Positions 1 through 10,911 are shown, numbered from the stretch's first letter. The stretch: DNA of 64,000 bases from Chenopodium formosanum (GCA_024500155.1 CM044862.1:44030001-44094000), one strand, 5' to 3'. Notes: a model not told the origin generated them from the letters alone. Program-made: numbers and translations.

Positions 1-213
1 AAATGAAAGTCAAACACATTCAAACAAAGCTTTTTGAATAAAATGAAAGTTAAACACATACAAACAAATCTTTTTAGATCGAAATACAGTCAAACACGTT
101 TAATTAAAGCTTTATGGATCAAAAGAAAGTCAAACACATTCTAACAATTCTTTTTGAATCGATAAAAAGTAAACGCATTCAAACAAAGTTTTTTGAATCA
201 AAAGAAAGTCTAA
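1..213 (-). repeat. 40-bp satellite, reverse orientation, left edge
   Basis: About five degenerate copies of the 40-bp monomer found at 29-37 kb and 58-64 kb, here as the reverse complement (motif AAAGTCAAACACATTCAAAC, then AAAGCTTTTTGAATC). It stops at AAAGTCTAAC, after which unrelated sequence starts. The array runs off the left edge of the window. It has the same orientation as the short block at 28895-29117 and is opposite to the main array. Confidence 0.9.
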
Positions 214-1546
214 CTGTAGGGAATAAGTTTCAGGCGTTAAACCCCTAGCTTGAACCCCACTGTGATCATACATTAAAGTACGGTGGCGTCCAAAGGGAAG
301 AAGATAGAGCAAAAGAGTTGCCAAGAAGTTTTAGGAACTTGTAAACCGTTCACGGGGTGAAGGTTACACCCCTTAACGATCCAAGAGATCGTCAACTCCA
401 TAAGGTCTAGAACGAAATAAGGGTTCGGGGATGAAGGTACAAATCCAACCTAAAAGAGATTGAACCTGCCCTAATAATAGGCCTCTACTTTATTCTGATC
501 GTATTCATGTGCGCTTTTCAATTAGCATGCAATCAATAGGATTAACCCTAAACCTGTTTATCTATGTTGGTTGAATTTTAATGCGCAAATAAAATATTAT
601 TGGCGATCACTTGAAATTATAATCAAAATAACCCTAAATAAGATTATTAATTATCTTATTAAGCGTGATTTTAAGTACCAATTCCCTTTAAACATGCATA
701 AAAGGCGTGATCAAGCAATAACAATAAATAATATCAAGCAACATAATAAATAATCATCATAATAACTATAATCATCAAAACAATAATCATCATAATAACA
801 ACCATATTAATCATAACAATAATAATTATAACAATAATAAAATTATAATCATAATCAAAACAATTATAATAATAATCATGGTCATAAATTATAACAATTA
901 TAATCACAATTAACATAATCATGTTAAAGCATAATAAAAATAGCAAGATCCTAGGCATGATACCAACAAGATTAATAACAAACCCTAGCATGTCACTAAG
1001 CAATAAAAATCAAAATTTTAACCCTAACATGATACTAACAATCATAAATATTAGGAAGAACATAAAAAGCATTGCAGGAATCATAATAAGCATATTTGAT
1101 ATTATAACTTTTTCCCTAAACATGATACTAGGAATATCATAATAACAATTTAAACATGATTTCTACATCATAACATCAATTAAAACCAATTAAAGTACTT
1201 ACTTTGATGCCTCGTACCTCTTTCTAATAACAAAATACACACGTTAGTAACTTCAAGGAAAATAATAAAACAATTAAATTAAATAATTGAAAGAGAGATT
1301 TGGGACCAAACCCTCAGAAATCAAACCTGAACGTCTAGGGCGAAGCCAACTTCGAATATGGCTAGGTGTTTCTAGATCTAATGAATGCGGAATTTTGTAT
1401 GTAAAAGCAAGGTTAGAAAAAGAGAGAGAGAGAGATGATGAATGATTAAAAGAGAATGAGAGACTTAATGATTGCGAATGAAAACTGGTTGTTGGTGAAT
1501 GAAAACGGAGTTTTTACGACGTTATTTATAGAGAAAATTAGCCAAA
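214..1546. other. AT-rich non-coding flank
   Basis: No credible gene. The first 350 bases are of mixed composition, followed by AT-rich DNA with a long imperfect AAT/ATC microsatellite (about 715-915) and a GA run near 1418-1434. The short open frames here are low-complexity I/N/K strings and look like chance. The left edge (TGTAGGGAATAAG) directly abuts the satellite and may be the end of an unrecognised inserted element. Confidence 0.6.
715..915. repeat. Imperfect AAT/ATC trinucleotide microsatellite
   Basis: Roughly 200 bases made of AATAAT, ATCATC and ATAACA-type units on the + strand, with hardly any G. It explains the apparent open frame of Ile/Val/Met/Tyr on the complementary strand. 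Confidence 0.8.
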
Positions 1547-1555
1547 AAGATAAAA

Positions 1556-1671
1556 GGAAAAATTGAAAAGAATAATCCCACCTTTCGCCCATCTGCTCAA
1601 AATAATCCCACCTTTTCGAATTCCAGAAATAATCCCACCTTGTAAACCTATCTTCTCAAAATGATCCTTTT
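1556..1671 (+). repeat. MULE left terminal inverted repeat
   Basis: Pairs with 2605-2720. Mismatches are confined to the inner 30 bases. Contains AATAATCCCA at 1571, 1601 and 1628, a repeat within the inverted repeat of the kind that could serve as multiple transposase-binding sites (inference). Confidence 0.9.
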
Positions 1672-2604
1672 CACCCACAACCGTTTCAACAGGTAATTTT
1701 TTTTTTTTCAAATAAATAAAACAAAGGCAAAATAAAATAAAAAAAAAAAGAAGAAAAAGAAAAAATCCCCTAACACTCTAACGCAGCCCCACACCCACCA
1801 TTGGCACCACCTGTCCCCCCATCGGCGACAGCTTAACCCTAACCGTCGGCACCCCTGCCCCACCAATACCGGCGAACCCTTCCTTCCCCCTTCTCTTTCC
1901 CCGAAAACCATTTTAACCCAGCCTAACCACCTCAATCATTCGAACCCCAGCCTCTTCGAACCACCGCAAACACCACCCGAATACCACCTCAAACACCACC
2001 TCAAAATAATCCCACCTCAAAATGATGCAGCGGCATCTGAATTGGTGGTCAGTTTGGGATAGGTGGCTGTAGTTTGGGGCAGCAGTTAATTGTTGTTGTT
2101 GTTGGCGAGTTGATGTTGTTGGTGAAGCTAAATTGGTGGGCTGAATTGTGTGGTTGTGTTGCTGGTGTCGTGTGGTGGCGAGCAAGGTTGTTGGAGTTGG
2201 AGGGTGGTGCGGTTGTGATTGCGGGGCTGTGTGCGGTTGTGATTGCGGGGCATCGAAGTGTGTGGTTGTGTTGCTGGTGTCGTGTGGTTGGAGTTCGAGG
2301 GTGGTGCGGTTGTTACGGGGGTGCTGAAACGGAGATTGGAAATGGAGGTAGGGGCGGCTTGGCGGTGGGAGAGTCTAGTGGGTTTTCTGGTGGAGAGGAG
2401 ATTGGGGTTGCCGGGTTCTGGTGGCTGGTGGGCAGTGGGGATGTGGCGGCCAGGGAAGAAGGATGGGTGGGTTTCTGATTTTTTTTTTTTATTTTGTTTA
2501 ATTATTTTTGTTTTTATTTTAAATTATTTAAAATTTAAGACCAATTAAAAGGTGACATGTGTCAAGTCACCTTCTAAAACAGGTTACTAATTTCATAAAT
2601 CGGT

Positions 2605-2720
2605 AAAAGGATCATTTTGGGAAGATGGATTTACAAGGTGGGATTATTTCTGGAATTCGAAAAGGTGGGATTATTTTGAGCAGATGGGCGAAAGGTGGGA
2701 TTATTCTTTTCAATTTTTCC
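2605..2720 (-). repeat. MULE right terminal inverted repeat
   Basis: Reverse complement of 1556-1671. Directly followed by the second copy of the 9-bp target duplication. Confidence 0.9.
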
Positions 2721-2740
2721 AAGATAAAATTAACAAAACA

Positions 2741-2850
2741 GAGCATTGGCGCACGAAAAATAGAGCTGGCGCCAACGCCAGCTATTGGCGCCAGGCGCCA
2801 ATGTTAGCGCCAGGCGCCAATGCCTGGTGTTTGGCGCTAACACTGTTTTT
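2741..2850. repeat. GGCGCC-rich palindromic cluster, copy 1
   Basis: At least four GGCGCC hexamers (about 2768, 2787, 2794, 2812) within overlapping inverted repeats, including TAGCGCCAGGCGCC. A related cluster with the same TAGCGCCAGGCGC core lies at 22968-23065. Function is unknown. It could be part of an old promoter or LTR. Confidence 0.7.
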
Positions 2851-3369
2851 GACGCGCTTTCTCAAATCAGATAAATTTTTCCGTAAAGGAGGGTAAAATC
2901 GTATCATTTCCTCAAAAATGTTCTTTGATTTCAATTAAAACTCTAAAAAGTTAACAAAAGTCAATTTATCAATGCTAATTGAATTAGAAATGAAAAGAAC
3001 CTTCTAGAAGAATCTAGAAGACTAAAACTATTCCTAATTGCATTAGAAATGATAAATCATATTAGGCCCTCCCATAGATCATTGGGTCGCATATAAGGCT
3101 CAAACCGGGCCCAATTTGGTAAATTGGCCATAACTTCCTCAATATTCATCGGAATCGGGCTTATAATATATTGTTGGAAAGCTCTTGTCAAGCCCCATCC
3201 AACTACACTACTATTGGGCCCATATCGTGGACCAACCAAATTGTATTGGCTGTTTTCTTAAAATAAGTTTTCAAAAATAGAAAGAAGAGAAAAGAAATTA
3301 AAACTACCCGCAACACTAGACTTTCCACACTTTCGCTTCATTCGATTATGATTCGACGCGAAAGGTACT
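2851..3369. other. Non-coding flank left of the palindromic element
   Basis: AT-rich to mixed sequence without a credible gene. A stretch around 3060-3240 resembles the non-coding interiors of old plant retroelements, but I cannot name it. The last bases before the element are GGTACT. They do not repeat on the far side (CTACCG after 21742). Confidence 0.5.
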
Positions 3370-3417
3370 TGATTTGGGTATTTTTATACCCGGCCAGGTG
3401 GCCCAGCCAGAAAGCGC

Positions 3418-3583
3418 CACGTGTCCTCCATATAGATGCCATTTGGACCTATGGAGTGATGACACGTGGAGGGAGGACTCTTCTCCGTCCTACGTGGACT
3501 GAAGGTCCAGCAGGGACCATTCAGTCGGCGACACGTGTCACCCAAAAGGTGCTTCAGAATCCTTTTGGGCATAATGACACGTG
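3418..3583. promoter_or_regulatory. Array of four G-boxes in U3
   Basis: CACGTG at 3418-3423, 3463-3468, 3532-3537 and 3578-3583, two of them inside the longer palindrome GACACGTGTC. CACGTG is the core bound by plant bZIP and bHLH factors, including ABA-response bZIPs. LTRs of the diverged second Tat element also carry three, so the arrangement looks selected (inference). Confidence 0.7.
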
Positions 3584-3698
3584 TCACTCAGGTGTTGGCC
3601 CTGGGATGGTGGCCTTCTAAGGCCCAAATCCCGAGGCGCCGCAAAACGGCGTGACCTAACTCCTAGGTCATCAGATCCTAGGATGGCGCACTTTTCCC

Positions 3699-3706
3699 TA
3701 TAAATA
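3699..3706 (+). promoter_or_regulatory. TATA box of left LTR
   Basis: TATAAATA in the context CCCTATAAATAGGGA. It should start transcription about 30 bases downstream, at the U3/R border, and drive gag-pol rightward through the spacer and into the inverted arm. The mirror copy is at 21406-21413. Confidence 0.8.
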
Positions 3707-4012
3707 GGGACGTTACGTCATTTATGACGAGAGACAAAAAAAGAGAGAATTCTTGACACACAACACGAGACAATACGTCACTTACCACAGAGCTGTCGTT
3801 TTCAAGGAACACACAGCACTTTACCTGAGCTTGGAATCCAAGCAGATAACTTTACTTCCGCACGTTTCATCTTCGAATATTTACTGACTTAATCTTCTGA
3901 GGCGGACCACCGACCATCCGGCGGTCCATTTGCTTTGCAGGTACAGGCATCCTCAGTTAAATCCAGTTTCAGTGTTGTAACTCTCCCGAGGGACAAAAAC
4001 CCCCGAAACATT

Positions 4013-4030
4013 TGGCGCCGTATGTGGGGA
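4013..4030 (+). other. Primer-binding site, left arm
   Basis: TGGCGCCGTATGTGGGGA, two bases after the LTR end, where minus-strand DNA synthesis is primed by a tRNA 3' end. The right arm reads TGGCGCCGTCTGTGGGGA, so this copy has one changed base. The TGGCGCC start is the usual form in Tat/Ogre/Athila elements. I do not assign the tRNA. Confidence 0.85.
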
Positions 4031-4043
4031 GAGTACCTCTGAA

Positions 4044-6647
4044 ATGGCTTCACAAGAGCTTGTACCAAATCCAGAGACCATTCGGCCTCCAAATGATGTA
4101 CTGGTCCAAACGGACCATGACTCAGGTGACGACGCTGATGTCGAAACCTATGTGGATCCAAATGGATCCCTCATCTCTAAACGCATCCGCAGTAAGGAAC
4201 GGCGAGAGCGTCCCCATGTTCAGGCAGGACCAAGCAAAACTGCTGGTCAGCCAAAGAAGCCCTCGGGGCGGCCGTTTGATCCTTCCCAGGCGGCAGGATC
4301 AGCTCCCGTCACTCGGGATGAGCTAATGTCACTCCTGAGCAGCCTCAGGGGTGAAATCAAGCAGCTCGCCTCAAAGAAGTCGCCTACTCCTAGAAAGGAG
4401 CAGTCGGCCAAGAAGCCAGCCCAAGCTGGCAAACAGAAGTCGGTCAGGGACCGTCAGCCGACTCCTCATCCTGCTCCTAAGGAGAAGGCCAGGTCCCAGT
4501 TTGACCTTAATCGGCTCCGTTTCCCAGAAATAGGTGCAAGAAAACCCATCCGGCACATACAGCCGGATGGTAGCAAGAAAACGTTCTCTGACGCTCGGCA
4601 ATACATTGAGGAGAGGAGAACTCAGCAATCAGAGTCGGCTTCAACGTCGACTTATCATGATAGCTTTCGGAATACCTCTGTGAGATGTTCCTAGTCTGTA
4701 CATGAGACCCCAGCAAGCAGCCAAAGGGTTCAGTCCGGGCCACATGTGATTCAGTCCGCTCAGTACATGGCACATCCATTGTACCAGGCGCCAGTTGTAC
4801 CTTACATGCAACCTACCCTCTATGGAGGACAGGCGGCATACGGCTATCAGCCGATGGACCGGCAGCTTAGGCTGCAACACGTTAGAGATCAACCCACTGC
4901 TTTCTCTAGGGAAATAACTGAAGCCGTACAGCCGGCCAAAGTTAAAAACGTTCTGGTTGGGGCCTATGATGGGACCTCCAACCCAAAAGACCACCTGCTA
5001 GCATACACCCACCTCATGTATTTACAGGGGTTGGATGATGCCGCATGGTGTCGTTGCTTTCCCGCCACCCTGAAGGGCATAGCCCAGCAGTGGTTTGGCA
5101 ACCTGCCGGCTGGCTGCATAAATAGCTTCAAGACGCTTGCGTTCTTGTTTGCATCAAACTTCTCTATGAACATCCCTGCCAAAAAGACAAGTCTTGACTT
5201 GGGCAATGTACAGCAGGGAGATAGAGAAGTTCTGCGATCCTACGTTAGGCGGTTCAATCTGGTCCAAATCCAGATTCATGGGCTGTCTGATGAGGTCGCC
5301 TTCACAGACTTCTTTAAGGGTCTGAAGGACGGGTCTACTTTTAAGTACGAACTCGTCCGCAAACAAATCTTTACTCTGCAAGGAGCCTTGCGAGAGGCGA
5401 AAGCCTACATACAGGCGACCGAACTCTGCTCCTCCAATAAGCAGTCGGACCATAAGAAGTCCGACCGGCAGAAAGAGACTCAGCCTGCTCAGCTGGCTCC
5501 TAAGCCAGAATAGAGCAAAAAGAAAAAGCAAGTCTGGGCCATTGATAACTCTGATCAACCGGCCCAGAAGAAGAAAAAATAGTGGAAATCGTACGTTCCA
5601 AGGTACGAATTCCACAAGGACTGCTGCTCCATCCTTTTGGAAATTAAGGATCGGCTAACTCTTGAAAAGCCGACTGCTATGAAAGGTTCCGTTGAAAATC
5701 GAAACAAGAACAAGCATTGCCTTTTCCATGAGGATGTTGGCCATGACACGAATGACTGCTTTAGTCTCAAGCCGGAGCTCGACCGTCTGGCCGACAAAGG
5801 ACAGCTGAAGTCCTATGTGAAGTCCAAAGTGACTTCAAAAGCAAACCCGGGGCAGTCCAAGAAGAAGACTCCCCAGCCTGCTGTGAGTGCCGAAACTGAT
5901 GAAGACCCGATGTATACCATAGCAGGCGGATTTGCCGGTGGTGGCCCGACCATTCGGGGCACCAAGGACCATCTGAGAAAGATGGTTAATTCTGTTGAGG
6001 AGGGGGATACAGCTAACACATCCACCTTCCCTAAAGTTGTCATCACCGAACAGGACAGAGGCAAAGTCCGTCGGCCGCATGATGATCCTGTTGTCATTGA
6101 GTGTAAAGTCGCCAACCAGCTAGTTGGCCGAATTCTAATAGATACAGGAAGTTCCTTTGACCTCATCAGCCTCAAATGCTTGTCAAATCTCAAGTACAAA
6201 CCGGATAGCATGATGGAGGTCACCCACACCTTAGTTGGGTTTGGAGGAGGACTTGTGCACCCAGTCGGACGAATCGACCTACCTGTCCGCCTGGGAAGCA
6301 GGGGAGACGGTCGACACATGACCATCCGTCTCTTAGTGGTTGAAGAGCTCACGGCTTACAACCTCATCTTTGGCCGACCCACTCTTAATGAGTGTAAGGC
6401 CGTCATCATCCCTGCTCTCATGCTACTCAAGTATGAGAAGGATGATGGAACAGTTGGTTCCCTTAATGGGGACCAAAAGACGGCTCGAGAGTGTTATCTC
6501 TCGGACGTCAAGCCTGCGGCCGCAGCATCCGGCCGAGGCAAGCAAATGATTGACCTCGACAATGTCGAGGAAGAACAGTCGGCCCAACCAGCCGGAAAGA
6601 AAAGAAAGACTGATCAGTTGGTGGTGGTCAAAAAAGAAAAGCAATAG
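4044..6647 (+). pseudogene. Tat gag-protease polyprotein, left arm (three stops)
   Basis: One reading frame from the ATG at 4044, 33 bases after the LTR, to the UAG at 6645-6647. The basic N-terminal part (4044-4690) is followed by a retrotransposon gag (capsid-like) domain at about 4970-5370. A zinc knuckle C-x2-H-x4-H-x4-C (5718-5759) comes next, a CHHC form of the usual CCHC nucleic-acid-binding knuckle. The aspartic protease has its active-site DTGS at 6141-6152. Gag packages the RNA and the protease matures the polyprotein. The frame is broken by TAG at 4692-4694 (shared with the right arm, so older than the palindrome), 5511-5513 and 5580-5582 (left arm only). The final UAG at 6645 is conserved and probably functional in origin (see the readthrough entry). 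No frameshift was found. Confidence 0.9.
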
Positions 6648-6653
6648 CAATCA
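6645..6653 (+). promoter_or_regulatory. Leaky stop between protease and pol (UAG-CAA-UCA)
   Basis: The gag-pro frame ends in TAG and the pol frame continues in phase without a gap. The two codons after the stop, CAA TCA, match the CARYYA context known to promote UAG readthrough in plant RNA viruses (UAG-CAA-UUA in tobamoviruses). The same TAG CAA TCA CTG stands at 18467-18456 in the mirror arm and 45299-45288 in the other Tat family. This would give a minority gag-pol fusion product (inference). Confidence 0.7.
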
Positions 6654-9600
6654 CTGACCGGGGAACGGTCGGATGATCTCCGCCCCCAGCCTGCTGGTGA
6701 GCACATTGACATCCCTCTGGACGACAGCTGTCCAGAACGGACTGTTAAGGTGGGGACGGTTGCATTTGCAAAGCTGGGTGAAAGCCTTCACCAGCTACTC
6801 AAGGAATTCAAAGACATCTTTGCCTTTGAAGTGGAGGAGATGCCAGGCATCAGCCCGGATCTCGCCGTCCACAAACTCGCCGTGGATCCTATAAAGAAGC
6901 CCATCCGACAAAAGAAAAGAAACCACGGCGAAGAAAGAAGTCAGGCGGCAGCTGCCGAAGTAAAAAAGCTGTTAGATGCCAAGTTCATTCGGCCGTGCAA
7001 CTTCCCTGAGTGGGTGGCTAACGTTGTGTTAGTAAAAAAGCCGAATGGAACTTGGCGGATGTGTGTTGATTACACAGACCTCAACAAGGCATGTCCAAAT
7101 GATAGTTATCCACTTCCTAAGATCGACAGTCTGGTCGACTCAACAGCCGGACATGCCCTGATGAGTTTCATGGACGCCTATTTAAGTTTCCATCAGATCC
7201 CCCTGTGGAAAAAAGATCAAGAAAAGACGACATTCGTCACTGATCAGGGGTTGTTCTGTTATACTGTGATGCCGTTTGGTTTGAAGAATGCGCCTGCTAC
7301 CTTCCAACGAATGATTAATACGGTCTTCATTAATCAAATCGGAAGGAATGTAGAGGCGTACATTGATGATATGATAGTCAAATCCAAACAGCAGACGGAT
7401 CACCTTGCTGATCTCCAAGAAACATTCGCCACACTCAGGCGGCACAAGGTCATGCTAAACCCAAAAAAGTGTGTCTTTGGTGTTGAGTCTGGGAAGTTTC
7501 TCGGATTTTTGATTGACCAAAGAGGAATAGAGGCCAACCCTGAGAAAATACAGGCGGTAATCGACATGCAATCGCCCCGTACTGTGAAGGAAGTGCAAAA
7601 ACTAACAGGTTGTCTGGCGGCCCTGGGGAGATTCCTCAGTCGTTCAGGCGACAAGTGCCTCTACTTTTTCCAGGCAATCAAAAAGAAGACAAATTTTGAA
7701 TGGGGGGATGATGCAGAAGCGGCCTTTCAAAGGCTAAAAACTCATCTGCACTCTTTGCCGAGGCTTGTCAGCCCTTTGCCTAAAGAGAAGCTCTTCATGT
7801 ACTTAGCCGTCTCTGATCATGCCCTCAGTGCTGTCCTCTTAGCTGAAAGAGACGGCATCCAGCTCCCGGTGTATTTCATAAGCCATGTTTTAAGAAATGC
7901 GGAGCTTCGGTACCCCATGGTTGAGAAATTCGGCCTTGCCCTTTACATGGCCATCAAGAAGCTTAAACCTTACTTCTTGGCGCATGCGGTAGAGGTCTAT
8001 ACTGACCAACCGATCAAACGGCCACTCACAACCTTGGAGTCTTCTGGACGAATGCTCAAATGGGCAATCGAAATGCAAGGATTAGAAATATCTTATGAAT
8101 CAAGGAAGGCAATAAAGGGACAAGCATTCGCTGACTTTATTGTTGAAATGACAAGGCCGGTTGTTCCGGACAATACGGACCAGGTCTGGAAAGTATATGT
8201 GGATGGAAGCTCCACTGTGAACGGCTGTGGTGCGGGGATTATCTGTCAATCTCCTGAAGGAGATAAGTACGAATACGCACTACGGTTCAAGTTTCAGGTC
8301 TCTAATAATGAGGCCGAGTATGAGGCCCTGCTGGCCGGCATCCGGTATTGCAAGGCGGCAGGGGCGAAGAAGGTATCCGCCTGCTCTGATTCTCAACTGG
8401 TCGTACTTCAGGTTAATGGAACGTACGAGGCCACTCATCCGGCCATGATAAAGTATTTGCAGGCGGTCAAGAGTGAAGTTGGGTCACTTGAAGAATTTCA
8501 TCTAACTCAGGTGCCCAGGTCTTCAAACAATCAGGCGGATGCTCTGTCCAAATTGGCATCATCCGCCTCCTGTGAAACGCCTCGGTCAGTCTTCTGGGAG
8601 GTCATGGAAAAAAGAAGTATATCAGGGGAAGACCCCATTGGAATTCTTGACCGAAGCTCAACCTGGATGGACAGCATCCGGACCTATCTTGCAGACGGCA
8701 CGCTCCCTGACTCACCACGGGAGGCGGCTGTTCTGAAAAAACGAGCAGCTAACATCGAGTTACGGCAAGGAGAGCTCTTCAGGGCTGGCTTTTTGAAACC
8801 CCTGTTGAAGTGTGTTACCCCTGAAAAGGGAAAGGAAGTTCTCGAAGAGTTGCATTCGGGATTCTGCGCCTCCCATATAGGCGGCAGATCCCTCGCGGCC
8901 AAGGCCAGGCGGCTTTACTTTTGGCCGACTCTAGAGTCGGATGCCATGGAAATGGTGAAAAAATGTGACAAGTGCCAAAAGTTTGGCATGCTCATCCATC
9001 GTTCGGCTACAGACCTGACGGCCATCCACAGCCCAATACCCTTTGCCAAGTGGGGCATGGACATTCTGGGGCCATATACAACTGCACCAGGCGGCAAGCG
9101 TTATATATTGGTGGCTGTGGATTACTTTACTAAGTGGGTAGAGGCTGAGGCAGTCAAAAACATCAAGACTAAAGACGTCATTTCCTTTATCTGGAGGAAC
9201 ATAATCACTCGTTTCGGGGTGCCCATGTCTATGGTTTTTGACAATGGTCCTCAATTTGAGACGCCTCAACTCAAGACTTGGCTGGGAGACCAGGGGGTCT
9301 CAAGCTTCTTCGCATCAGTCGGCCGGCCACAAGCAAACGGCCAGGTCGAAGCCTTCAACAAGTTAATCTCAGACGGAATTAAAAAGAAGATTGAGCGGGC
9401 TGGTGGCCTCTAGGCGGATGAATTACCACACGTCCTTTGGTCCATCAGAACGACTGCTAAAGGGGCAACGGGAGAAACCCCGTTCCTAATGGTGTATGGT
9501 GCAGAAGTTGTTCTGCCCATCGAGCACTATGAGCCTACCCTTCGAATCATGTTGTATGATGAAGAGGCAAATTGGGAGGCCATGCGCCTAGCATTGGACT

Positions 9601-9896
9601 CACTTCCAGAACGCAGGGGCAATGCTGCCTTGCGTCATGAGATATACCGTCTGAGAATGACTCGGGCTTATAACAAAAGAGTACACAAGCGTCCTCTCAA
9701 AGTGGGGGACTTTGTGCTACGGAAAATGGAGGCAGTCGGTAGGGCGAATGAACAGGGAAAGCTAACCCCAAATTGGGAAGACCCCTACCGAATTTATGAG
9801 GAGATAAGAGATGGCACCTACCGCCTGGAAGAACCAGACGGCAGGCAGCTGCCCAGAACTTGGAATGTAGACAACTTGAAAAAGTATTACTTCTAA
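6648..9896 (+). pseudogene. Tat pol: RT, two RNase H, integrase (left arm)
   Basis: About 1,082 codons in phase with gag after the UAG, counted from the Gln codon at 6648. Reverse transcriptase: first catalytic Asp in MDAY at 7173 and YIDD at 7359-7370. A degenerate gypsy RNase H (about 7780-8130) is followed by a second, archaeal-type RNase H with VDGSS near 8199. Dual RNase H is a hallmark of Tat. Integrase: zinc finger H-x6-H-x29-C-x2-C (8853-8975) and a D,D-35-E core with Asp at 9060, Asp at 9240 and Glu at 9348. A GPY/F-like C-terminus ends in KYYF and the stop at 9894. Defects: TGG to TAG at 9411-9413, and the conserved RT motif AYSGF reads AYLSF here (intact in the right arm). Reads toward the antisense gene. 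Confidence 0.93.
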
Positions 9897-10482
9897 GTAC
9901 GAATGAAAAGACCTCAATTTTGTAAATCTCATGTATTATTAATGAGAATATGCCTTCATTTCCCAACCTATCTTTTTTCTTTAAGTGCCGCCTGTACCAA
10001 ATACAGATGGCCAATATGTTTGGAAAGCGTCTGTCCCAACAGCAGACGCCCCAATCCCTCTGAAGGAGCCGATTGTTTTAGAACAGTCGTCCCTACGAAA
10101 TTCATCAAGTTTACACCAACACTTGATGAATATTTACTTGATCATTTAAGAGGCCTAAGGCCAGATAAAATCATGATGAGGCCCATGGCCGGATGTTAAT
10201 AAACAAAAGAGACCGAATGGTCACAGTCTGCTCCAACATGAGCATGACCGTCTGCTCCAACATTAGTCAGATAACCGGCGACGTCCATTTGGGTGAATTC
10301 GTCGAGGAGAAGCATCTCCCATTTGGGTGGCACATTGCTCTACGAATATATCAAGTGACCCTACCGAATGCTAAGGCAGCATTCGCAGTCGTTTGTTTTA
10401 ATCGAAAGTGAAATCTAAAAGACCTGAATTTTCTATTTAACGCAGTTGTCACTGTTTCATGAGTAGAGGCTAATTGAGGCAT

Positions 10483-10812
10483 AAATCCGGATGCGCCTGT
10501 TATTGCTCAGGGGCAAAACAGGCGGAATATTTTATACAAGTTAAGTTAACTACTTAACAATTATTAAGGCTATTGGCCGGATGACGTCTGATCCTTGCCT
10601 ATGGGGTAAGACAGGCGGACAATTATTTTTAAAAGAAAATTGGTTAAGTTACAAACTTAGCATTTTATCTCAAAGAGGCTTATGGCCGGAGGCGCTTGTT
10701 TTTTGCTTATGGGGCAGAACAAGCGGAGGTTTACCCTTAGCAAATTAGCTAAGTTGGAAATTAGAGTTAGTTCGAGCCAATGGCCGAATGAACACTTATG
10801 CTTGCCAATTTT
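10483..10812 (+). repeat. Degenerate tandem repeat downstream of pol, left arm
   Basis: Four diverged units starting near 10483, 10571, 10681 and 10780, about 90-110 bp apart. Each starts with a (G)CCGGATG/CCGGAGG-like motif and carries a variant of GCCTGTT...TGGGGCAAAACAGGCGGA. Tandem repeats in this position are known in the Tat-lineage Retand elements. The mirror copy is at 14300-14629. Confidence 0.65.
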
Positions 10813-10840
10813 GGATGGACGTCTGCCGTGTGGTTTGGGG

Positions 10841-10911
10841 CAATCACCATAGTGATTGATTGACTTAGAAACCATGCATACTCTTCTAAGTATCAAAAAT
10901 TTCTAAGTCAA
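10841..10911 (+). ncRNA. Twin hairpin after pol, left arm
   Basis: Two adjacent inverted repeats: CAATCAC/GTGATTG (10841-10847 and 10852-10858, 4-base loop), then TTGACTTAGAAA/TTTCTAAGTCAA (10860-10871 and 10900-10911, 12-bp perfect stem, 28-base loop). The same order with an 11-bp stem occurs in the second Tat family at 41291-41365, beside the same GCCCCAAACCA flank. It is a likely conserved RNA structure. Function is unknown. Confidence 0.6.

Larger units (their letters stand above)
1556..2720. mobile_element. Non-autonomous Mutator-like element (MULE)
   Basis: A complete 1,165-bp element. Terminal inverted repeats of about 116 bp (1556-1671 and 2605-2720) match nearly base for base and both begin GGAAAAATTGAAAAG. 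It is flanked by a perfect 9-bp target duplication AAGATAAAA (1547-1555 and 2721-2729), the size typical of Mutator-like elements. Each inverted repeat contains three spaced copies of AATAATCCCACCTT. The interior is compositionally odd: C-rich near 1770-1960, G/T-rich near 2070-2460, with an imperfect internal duplication (about 2145-2225 and 2258-2320). No transposase is visible, so it must be mobilised in trans. The interior could be captured gene sequence (Pack-MULE), but I recognise no domain. The G/T-rich reading frames inside are low complexity and are not called as genes. Confidence 0.9.
3370..4010 (+). repeat. LTR of left arm (5' LTR)
   Basis: 641 bp, beginning TGATTTGGGTA and ending CCGAAACA, directly followed by the primer-binding site. 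The start aligns with that of the LTRs of the second Tat element (TGTTTAGGGTAA...CACGTGGCC), which confirms the boundary. U3 contains four CACGTG G-box cores (3418, 3463, 3532, 3578). A TATA box lies at 3699-3706. Confidence 0.93.

Noticed and set aside
1913..2548. Open frames inside the MULE
   Set aside because: Low-complexity G/T- or C/A-rich translation without domains. Explained by base composition.
9903..10411. Two small frames after pol, repeated at 14701-15209
   Set aside because: Their recurrence only reflects the mirrored arm. No domain, and the second Tat family has no counterpart.
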